From an uncultured Clostridia bacterium (lineage in GTDB: Bacteria; Bacillota; Clostridia; Christensenellales; CASEPJ01): a stretch of 6,519 nucleotides of DNA. A model generated the notes under the pieces. It made no database searches, was not told where the DNA came from, and saw nothing but the letters and a program-made list of their open reading frames with translations. This document shows positions 1 to 5,613 of the stretch, one piece after another. A program made the translations under genes and the position numbers. Position 1 is the first letter of the stretch. Each line of letters opens with the position of its first letter. The DNA is taken from assembly GCA_949289715.1 (NCBI GenBank), contig CASEPJ010000026.1, positions 1-6,519 of the forward strand, written 5' to 3'.

Positions 1-1
1 A

Positions 2-2572
2 AAACTGAATGAGGCAATAAACAGAGTAAGAGAAGCTCAAAGCAAATTTTCGACTTATACGCAAGAGCAGGTTGATAAAATATTTGCCGCATGTGCTTCC
101 GCTGCAAATAAACTCAGAATTCCGCTAGCCAAAATGGCCGTTCAGGAAACGGGTATGGGGGTTGTGGAAGACAAAGTAATAAAAAACCATTATGCTGCCG
201 AATATATTTACAATGCATATAAAAATACAAAAACTTGCGGTGTTTTAGAAGAAGATAAAGCTTACGGCATTAAAAAAATTGCGGAGCCTATCGGTTTGAT
301 TGCTGCGGTAATACCTACAACCAATCCTACGTCCACTGCAATATTCAAAACTTTGATTGCTTTAAAAACCAGAAACGGTATAATAATCAGTCCCCATCCG
401 AGAGCAAAGGGGTGCACTATAGCAGCCGCAAAAGCGGTTTTAGAGGCGGCAGTTTTGGCGGGTGCTCCCGAAAATATTATATCGTGGATTGATGTACCTT
501 CTTTAGAAATGACAAATACCTTGATGAAGGAGGCGGATATAATTCTTGCTACAGGCGGTCCAGGTATGGTAAAAGCCGCATATTCTTCCGGTAAACCTGC
601 ATTGGGCGTCGGTGCGGGCAATACTCCCGCAATAATAGACTCTTCGGCAGATATTTTGTTGGCAGTAAATTCGATTATTCATTCAAAAACTTTCGATAAC
701 GGTATGATATGTGCTTCCGAACAGTCGTGTATTGTTCTTAAAGATATTTACAAACAGGTAAAAGAGGAATTTAAGTCAAGAGGTTGTTATTTCTTAACAC
801 CCGATGAAACCGAAAAAGTTAGAAAAACAATATTAATTAACGGCGTTCTCAATGCTAAAATAGTTGGCCAAAAGGCGCATACTATAGCAGCTTTAGCAGG
901 TGTTGAAGTTCCCGAAAGCACAAAAATATTAATTGGTGAAGTTACAAGCGTTGAACTTTCCGAAGAATTCGCTCATGAAAAACTTTCCCCAGTTTTAGCT
1001 ATGTATAAGGCAGATGATTTCGAAGACGCATTAAATAAAGCGGAACAGCTTATTGCCGACGGCGGCTACGGTCATACTTCTTCTTTATATGTAAACGCCG
1101 TAACGCAAAAGGATAAAATTGATCAATTTGCGGCAAGAATGAAGACTTGTAGAATTTTGATAAATACTCCTTCCTCTCAAGGCGGAATAGGAGATTTATA
1201 TAACTTTAAACTTGCACCTTCGCTTACGTTGGGGTGTGGATCTTGGGGCGGCAACTCGGTTTCCGAGAATGTCGGAGTTAAACATCTCATAAATATAAAA
1301 ACCGTTGCGGAAAGGAGAGAAAATATGTTGTGGTTTAGAGCGCCGGAAAAAATATATATTAAAAAAGGATGTTTGCCCGTGGCATTAGACGAGCTGAAAA
1401 ATGTAATGGGCAAAAAACGAGCATTTATTGTTACCGATAATTTCCTGTTCAATAACGGTTACACCAAAGCGATTACCGATAAACTCGACGAAATGGGCAT
1501 TGAACATTCGACTTTCTTCGACGTGGAACCCGACCCGACTTTGGGCTGCGCTAAAGAGGGAGCAAAAGCCATAAGAGCGTTTAATCCCGATTGCATAATA
1601 GCAGTAGGCGGCGGTTCGGCTATGGACGCAGGTAAAATTATGTGGGTAATGTACGAACATCCTGAAGTAGATTTTATGGATATGGCTATGCGCTTTTCCG
1701 ATATAAGAAAAAGAGTTTATACATTCCCTAAAATGGGAGAAAAAGCATATTTCATTGCAGTTCCGACTTCTGCGGGTACCGGTTCCGAAGTTACGCCGTT
1801 TGCCGTAATTACCGATGAAAACAGCAAAGTAAAATATCCCCTTGCAGACTACGAATTAATGCCTAAAATGGCAATAATAGATGCCGATATGATGATGAAC
1901 GCTCCTAAAGGTCTTACTTCGGCTTCCGGTATAGATGCGGTAACTCATGATTTGGAGGCGCTTGCTTCCATGCTTGCTACCGATTATACCGACGGTTTGG
2001 CTTTACGTTCTTTGAAAATGATATTTGAATATTTACCGAGAGCTTACGATAACGGACCTAATGACCCTGTTTCTCGTGAGAAAATGGCAAATGCTGCGAC
2101 TATGGCGGGTATGGCTTTTGCAAACGCATTTCTCGGAATATGCCATTCTATGGCACATAAATTGGGAGCTTTCCATCATTTACCGCACGGAATTGCAAAT
2201 GCTTTGATGATAGAACAGGTTTTAAGATTCAATGCCAGCGAAACTCCGGTTAAGATGGGTACTTTCCCTCAATACGATCATCCTCATACAATGGCTAAAT
2301 ATGCCGAAGTTGCAGATTATTTAGGACTAAAGGGCAAAACCGAAGAAGAAAAATTTGAAAATTTAATTAAAGCAGTAAACGAACTTAAGGATAAGGTCGG
2401 TATTAAAAAGACGATTAAAGATTACGGTATCGATGAAAAAGATTTTCTCAACAGATTGGACGAAATGGTAGAACAGGCATTTGACGACCAGTGTACCGGA
2501 GCAAATCCGAGATATCCGTTGATGTCCGAACTTAAAGAAATGTATCTTAATGCTTATTACGGAAAAAATTAA
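2..2572 (+). CDS. adhE: Bifunctional acetaldehyde-CoA/alcohol dehydrogenase AdhE (5' end outside window)
   Basis: AdhE reduces acetyl-CoA to acetaldehyde and then ethanol in the cytoplasm, using two NADH; the family forms filaments called spirosomes. The frame is open from base 2, and the first visible residues (KLNEAINRVREAQ) align near residue 8 of E. coli AdhE, so only about seven residues and the start codon are missing; the ATG at 134 is internal. 856 residues are visible. The N-terminal aldehyde dehydrogenase half (to about 440) has the catalytic Cys237 in ICASEQS. The linker ERRENMLWFR leads into the iron-dependent alcohol dehydrogenase half, with the GGGSAMD nucleotide-binding loop (536-542) and predicted iron ligands Asp645, His649, His715 and His729, matching E. 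coli 653, 657, 723 and 737. It ends normally (DDQCTGANPRYP near the C-terminus, then TAA). No frameshift or lost catalytic residue was seen. No strong terminator follows. Its promoter lies outside the window. Confidence 0.97.
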   Translation, partial: KLNEAINRVREAQSKFSTYTQEQVDKIFAACASAANKLRIPLAKMAVQETGMGVVEDKVIKNHYAAEYIYNAYKNTKTCGVLEEDKAYGIKKIAEPIGLIAAVIPTTNPTSTAIFKTLIALKTRNGIIISPHPRAKGCTIAAAKAVLEAAVLAGAPENIISWIDVPSLEMTNTLMKEADIILATGGPGMVKAAYSSGKPALGVGAGNTPAIIDSSADILLAVNSIIHSKTFDNGMICASEQSCIVLKDIYKQVKEEFKSRGCYFLTPDETEKVRKTILINGVLNAKIVGQKAHTIAALAGVEVPESTKILIGEVTSVELSEEFAHEKLSPVLAMYKADDFEDALNKAEQLIADGGYGHTSSLYVNAVTQKDKIDQFAARMKTCRILINTPSSQGGIGDLYNFKLAPSLTLGCGSWGGNSVSENVGVKHLINIKTVAERRENMLWFRAPEKIYIKKGCLPVALDELKNVMGKKRAFIVTDNFLFNNGYTKAITDKLDEMGIEHSTFFDVEPDPTLGCAKEGAKAIRAFNPDCIIAVGGGSAMDAGKIMWVMYEHPEVDFMDMAMRFSDIRKRVYTFPKMGEKAYFIAVPTSAGTGSEVTPFAVITDENSKVKYPLADYELMPKMAIIDADMMMNAPKGLTSASGIDAVTHDLEALASMLATDYTDGLALRSLKMIFEYLPRAYDNGPNDPVSREKMANAATMAGMAFANAFLGICHSMAHKLGAFHHLPHGIANALMIEQVLRFNASETPVKMGTFPQYDHPHTMAKYAEVADYLGLKGKTEEEKFENLIKAVNELKDKVGIKKTIKDYGIDEKDFLNRLDEMVEQAFDDQCTGANPRYPLMSELKEMYLNAYYGKN

Positions 2573-2712
2573 TAAAAAAGTAAAATTAAAAAACGGATAT
2601 TACTAATGGTTAAAATTACGCTTATTAAAATTAAATGATGTGTCGTTATTAAAGCGGTTTAATAGGTATACTAACTGTGTTTTAATTATTATATTTTAAT
2701 TTTAATTTGCTA

Positions 2713-2741
2713 TTGACAATATGTTAAAAAAATTATAAAAT
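2713..2741 (+). promoter_or_regulatory. Sigma-A-type promoter for the kinase-like gene and probably the sensor genes
   Basis: TTGACA (2713-2718, perfect -35) is separated by 17 bp from TAAAAT (2736-2741, -10 with one mismatch to TATAAT). An overlapping TATAAA at 2734-2739 would give a 15-bp spacer and is less likely. Transcription would start near 2748-2750, about 48 bases before the ATG at 2798 and right at the foot of an inverted repeat. The gap is very AT-rich, so the -10 alone means little; the exact -35 at optimal spacing is the main support. Seven-base arms TATGTTA (2720-2726) and TAACATA (2744-2750) flank the -10 and could be an operator, but chance is plausible here. Confidence 0.68.
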
Positions 2742-2748
2742 AATAACA

Positions 2749-2774
2749 TACCTGCAGGGAAATTCCTGCAGGTA
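2749..2774 (+). promoter_or_regulatory. Perfect 10-bp inverted repeat at the predicted transcript start
   Basis: The arms TACCTGCAGG (2749-2758) and CCTGCAGGTA (2765-2774) are exact reverse complements around a 6-base centre GAAATT. The sequence is GC-rich against very AT-rich surroundings. It begins within a base or two of the predicted start of transcription, so the mRNA would carry a hairpin at its extreme 5' end. It is followed by A residues rather than T residues and then by the ribosome site, so it does not look like an intrinsic terminator. It could be a 5' mRNA-stabilising hairpin, a translation-control structure (the ribosome site at 2785-2791 lies 10 bases downstream), or a repressor operator at +1. 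The sequence does not decide between these. Confidence 0.7.
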
Positions 2775-2797
2775 AAAAAAGATAAAGGGAGTTTGTT

Positions 2798-3541
2798 ATG
2801 CAGAAAGTAATAGCGGTAAGAAATAACAAAACCGTTTATAGGGACGGCGATAAGGTAATAAAAGTATTCAATGAAGAATTCTCCAAGGCTAATATTTTAA
2901 ACGAGGCTTTAAATCAGGCGAGGGTGGAAGAGACCGACCTTAATGTTCCGAGAATATTGGAAGTTGCCAAAATCGACGGGAAATGGGCAATTTTTTTAGA
3001 TTATATAGAAGGAAAAACCCTGGAAACATTAATGAAAGAACATCCCGAAAAGGAAGATGAATATATAAATTTATTTGTTGATTTACAAATGACGGTACAC
3101 AAACAAAAAGCTCCGTTGTTGACTAAATTAAAAGATAAAATGAATAGAAAAATATGCGAGGCCGAACTTGACGCCACTACAAGGTACGATATGCATATTC
3201 GTCTCGAAGGTATGCCGAAACATTCGAAAGTTTGCCACGGAGATTTTAATCCCAGCAATATTATAATCACACCTGAGGGCAAGCCTTATATTATAGACTG
3301 GGCGCATGTTACTCAAGGCAACGCTTCTGCCGATGTAGCAAGATCGTATTTGCTTTTTAAACTTGCCAAAAAAGATGAACTGGCTGAAAAATATTTGAAT
3401 TTGTTTTGTCAAAAAACCGAAACTTCAAAAAAATACGTTCAGCAATGGATGCCCATTGTGGCTTCTTCGCAGTTGGTTAAAGGAAAAAAAGAAGAGAAAG
3501 AATTTTTAATGCAGTGGATAAACGTAGTAGATTATGAATAA
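2798..3541 (+). CDS. APH/choline-kinase-fold phosphotransferase, substrate unknown
   Basis: This 247-residue cytoplasmic protein has the aminoglycoside phosphotransferase/choline kinase fold. Lys22 in VIKVF fits the ATP-binding lysine. FLDYIEGKTL (66-75) fits the hinge between lobes. HGDFNPSNII (147-156) is the catalytic loop, with Asp149 as the base and Asn154 as a metal ligand. IIDWAHVTQG (165-174) supplies the metal-binding Asp167, in the place of the DFG motif of protein kinases. The start is well set: AAGGGAG at 2785-2791, six bases before the ATG, behind its own promoter. The family phosphorylates small molecules (aminoglycosides, choline, homoserine, sugars) and sometimes proteins, so resistance should not be assumed. 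The substrate is not evident. It ends 69 bp before the ferredoxin gene with no clear terminator between, so co-transcription with the sensor genes is likely. A role as kinase opposing the downstream phosphatase is only a speculation. Confidence 0.85.
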   Translation: MQKVIAVRNNKTVYRDGDKVIKVFNEEFSKANILNEALNQARVEETDLNVPRILEVAKIDGKWAIFLDYIEGKTLETLMKEHPEKEDEYINLFVDLQMTVHKQKAPLLTKLKDKMNRKICEAELDATTRYDMHIRLEGMPKHSKVCHGDFNPSNIIITPEGKPYIIDWAHVTQGNASADVARSYLLFKLAKKDELAEKYLNLFCQKTETSKKYVQQWMPIVASSQLVKGKKEEKEFLMQWINVVDYE

Positions 3542-3610
3542 TAACATTCGGTTAATCGTTTTTATTATTAAATTGAAATTTATTAACAAAAAATTATAGG
3601 TGAGGAAAAT

Positions 3611-3865
3611 ATGATTAAAGTTACTGTATGTATAGGCAGTGCCTGCCATTTAAAAGGTTCAAGACAAGTCGTAGAAATTTTTCAGGATTTGCTTGCGGCT
3701 AATCATCTGTCGGACAGAATGGAATTGGGAGGTACTTTTTGTATGGGACGTTGCGACAGTGAAGGGGTAAGCGTTACCGTAGACGGTGAGCCTTATGCCG
3801 TAAAACCCGAAAATGCGGAATCTTTTTTTTACGACGTTATTGCCGCAAAAATCAATAATGCCTAA
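3611..3865 (+). CDS. Thioredoxin-like [2Fe-2S] ferredoxin, short NuoE/HydC-like
   Basis: This 84-residue protein starts VTVCIGSACHLKGS and has four cysteines in the pattern of thioredoxin-like [2Fe-2S] proteins: Cys7 and Cys12 (C-x4-C), then Cys44 and Cys48 (C-x3-C) in GTFCMGRC. It is about half the length of NuoE/HoxE-type subunits, which have an extra N-terminal helical bundle, so only the [2Fe-2S] domain is present. It probably carries one electron at a time in the cytoplasm. The ATG has the ribosome site GAGG (3602-3605, within a longer AGGTGAGGA) five bases upstream. It stands immediately before the HydS-like gene, an arrangement often seen in [FeFe]-hydrogenase clusters, which makes it a likely electron partner of that protein or of a hydrogenase further on. 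Direct proof of partnership is not in the sequence. A 4-bp mini-hairpin (GCCT/AGGC, 3860-3870) overlaps the stop codon and is followed by only three T residues; it is too weak to call a terminator. Confidence 0.9.
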   Translation: MIKVTVCIGSACHLKGSRQVVEIFQDLLAANHLSDRMELGGTFCMGRCDSEGVSVTVDGEPYAVKPENAESFFYDVIAAKINNA

Positions 3866-3870
3866 AAGGC

Positions 3871-3896
3871 TTTGAGAATAAAATTTGAGAATAAAA
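3871..3896 (+). repeat. Tandem duplication of a 13-bp unit before the sensor gene
   Basis: TTTGAGAATAAAA occurs twice in direct succession (3871-3883 and 3884-3896), with no mismatch, in the 36-bp gap between the ferredoxin stop codon and the ATG at 3902. Thirteen is not a multiple of three, so the repeat would shift a reading frame if it were coding; this argues that it is untranslated leader. It places two GAG motifs upstream of the start and creates an in-frame TTG at 3872 that could be mistaken for the start codon. Confidence 0.85.
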
Positions 3897-3901
3897 TTAT
3901 T

Positions 3902-5611
3902 ATGGTTAATTATCTTGAATTTAAAAACGCAAGGTGCAAAGATTGTTACAAATGTTTGAGGGAATGTCCCGTTAAGGCAATCGAAGTTATCAATCATCAG
4001 GCACAGATTATAGATAAAAGGTGTATATTGTGCGGGAAATGTACCTCTGTTTGTCCTCAGAATGCCAAAAAAGTTCATAGCGAAAAAGATGCAGTTATCG
4101 GACTTTTGGAAAGCGGTAAAAAAGTTATTGCAAGTGTGGCGCCTTCTTTTGTTTCTAGCTTTTCCGTTCAGGATTTCAATGTATTTAAAATAGCATTGGG
4201 AAAATTGGGCTTTGACGATGCGGAGGAAACGGCGGTAGGAGCAGCCATAGTTACTGCAAAATACAAAGAAATGCTGCTAAGTAAAAAATATAAAAATCTG
4301 ATATCGTCGGCTTGTCCTGCGGTAAATAGAATGATTGAACTTTATTATCCGGAAGCTCTTCCTTATCTTGCGCCGGTGGACTCGCCCATGCTTGCCCATG
4401 CAAAAATATTAAAAAAGCGTTATCCCGATGCGAAGTTGGTCTTTATTGGACCTTGCATCGCAAAAAAAAGAGAAGCTGCGGAAAGCGGACTTTTGGACGG
4501 GGTTTTGACCTTTGAAGATTTACAGGAACTTTTCGAAGCGCACAATATTATACTTGAAGATATTGCCAAAATTCCAGTTGCAAAGGAAGATAATACAGTT
4601 AACAGGGCAAAATATTATCCCATTTCCAGAGGTATAATTAAATCGTTCGAAAATTATGTGGACGGGTATGAATTTGTTGCGGTTGACGGGGCGGATAAAT
4701 GCCGAGAAGTGCTGGAAAACATAAATTCTCTCTCCAATATGTTTTTGGAACTTAACAGTTGCGAATATGCCTGCATTAACGGACCGTGCAGTTTAATTCC
4801 CAAAGGCGTTGCAGTCAAAGCCAACGGTGAAATAAGAGAATATACCAACAAAGATATATCGAAAGGCGGCACGAGCAGTATAAAAATTCCGAAAGATATA
4901 GATTTTTCTTTAGTTCATAAGAGGATAAAGCCGGATGATCATATTCCTTCGGCAAAAGAAATTGAAGATATACTTGCAAAAACAGGCAAATTTACTCCTA
5001 AAGACGAGTTAAACTGCGGTGCTTGCGGATATAATACCTGCAGAGAAAAGGCATGGGCTGTTGCCAACGGCTATGCCGATATTGAAATGTGTCTTCCTTA
5101 TATGAGAGAACGTGCGGAATCTATGTCAAACGAAATAATAGAAAACAGTCCGAACGGAATTATTTTAATCAATTACGATTTTAAAATAATAGACATTAAC
5201 AATAAAGCCATATCCCTTTACGGCATTCAGGATAAATTTATAAAGGGCAGGGATATTTACGAATTTATAGACGCTACGGATTTTATGTCCGCAGTTTCTG
5301 AAGAAAAAAATATTTACAGAAAAAAATTATATATTCCGAATACTAAAAAATTCGCCGAAGTTTCTATAATCGTTTTAAAAAAGGAGAAAGTTTTGTTCGG
5401 TGTATTTAAAGACATCACAGAAGAAACCACTTACGACGAAAAACTTGCATCGGTTAAACTCGAAACCATTTCCACAACCGATGAAGTTATTAAAAAACAA
5501 ATGCGTGTCGCACAAGAAATTGCCTCCCTTTTGGGAGAGACTACAGCAGAAACAAAGGTCGCTTTGTTGAAACTCAAAAAAACATTGCTTGACGAAAATA
5601 AAGGAGAATAG
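3902..5611 (+). CDS. Putative sensory [FeFe]-hydrogenase (HydS-like) with PAS domain
   Basis: 569 residues from the ATG at 3902. Order: two [4Fe-4S] ferredoxin motifs (Cys12/15/18/22 and Cys41/44/47/51); an [FeFe]-hydrogenase large-subunit domain (about 70-350); a four-cysteine Fe-S domain (Cys372/375/380/397, CGACGYNTC pattern); a PAS domain (about 408-506); and a helical tail. The H-cluster cysteines are kept: Cys138 (SSACP), Cys185 (GPCIAKK), Cys287 and Cys291 (SCEYAC). Residues tied to catalytic proton transfer are changed: CpI Cys299 is Ala137, Glu279 is Lys120 and Ser319 is Ala157 by hand alignment. Loss of the first cysteine is known for sensory HydS proteins, so hydrogen or redox sensing is more likely than hydrogen production. 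An upstream in-frame TTG (3872) would add ten residues, but AAAGG lies only two bases before it and it sits in a tandem repeat; the ATG begins directly at the ferredoxin domain but has a weak ribosome site. The phosphatase starts two bases after its stop codon, suggesting coupled translation. Confidence 0.9.
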   Translation: MVNYLEFKNARCKDCYKCLRECPVKAIEVINHQAQIIDKRCILCGKCTSVCPQNAKKVHSEKDAVIGLLESGKKVIASVAPSFVSSFSVQDFNVFKIALGKLGFDDAEETAVGAAIVTAKYKEMLLSKKYKNLISSACPAVNRMIELYYPEALPYLAPVDSPMLAHAKILKKRYPDAKLVFIGPCIAKKREAAESGLLDGVLTFEDLQELFEAHNIILEDIAKIPVAKEDNTVNRAKYYPISRGIIKSFENYVDGYEFVAVDGADKCREVLENINSLSNMFLELNSCEYACINGPCSLIPKGVAVKANGEIREYTNKDISKGGTSSIKIPKDIDFSLVHKRIKPDDHIPSAKEIEDILAKTGKFTPKDELNCGACGYNTCREKAWAVANGYADIEMCLPYMRERAESMSNEIIENSPNGIILINYDFKIIDINNKAISLYGIQDKFIKGRDIYEFIDATDFMSAVSEEKNIYRKKLYIPNTKKFAEVSIIVLKKEKVLFGVFKDITEETTYDEKLASVKLETISTTDEVIKKQMRVAQEIASLLGETTAETKVALLKLKKTLLDENKGE

Positions 5612-5613
5612 TT

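Noticed and set aside
262..621. Minus-strand open frame of 119 codons inside adhE, and the other antisense or offset frames at 1177-1660, 2025-2207, 3001-3412, 3659-4078, 4654-4872, 5637-5834 and 5957-6205
   Set aside because: All lie over clearly conserved genes on the + strand, show no recognisable motif and have no supporting gene context; they are composition shadows.
134..2572. ATG at 134 as the start of adhE
   Set aside because: The same frame is open to base 2 and encodes conserved AdhE sequence (RVREAQ, TQEQVDKIF), so 134 is an internal methionine.
2619..2656. Possible stem-loop (CGCTT with AAGCG) after adhE as terminator
   Set aside because: Five base pairs followed by mismatches, a long AT loop and no T-tract directly downstream; termination after adhE remains undecided.
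2749..2774. Inverted repeat as an intrinsic terminator of adhE
   Set aside because: The 3' side is followed by A residues on the + strand, not T residues, and the repeat lies downstream of a good promoter and close to the next ribosome site.
2798..3541. Aminoglycoside resistance gene
   Set aside because: The fold motifs are shared by many kinases of small metabolites; no feature specific to a resistance enzyme and no mobile context was seen.
3573..3600. TTGAAA-16 bp-TATAGG as a promoter for the ferredoxin gene
   Set aside because: The -10 would overlap the ribosome site and transcription would start about four bases before the ATG, leaving no leader; the match is also poor.
3902..5611. Catalytic, hydrogen-producing [FeFe]-hydrogenase
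   Set aside because: The proton-relay cysteine and other proton-path residues are replaced, and the PAS and extra Fe-S domains fit a sensor.
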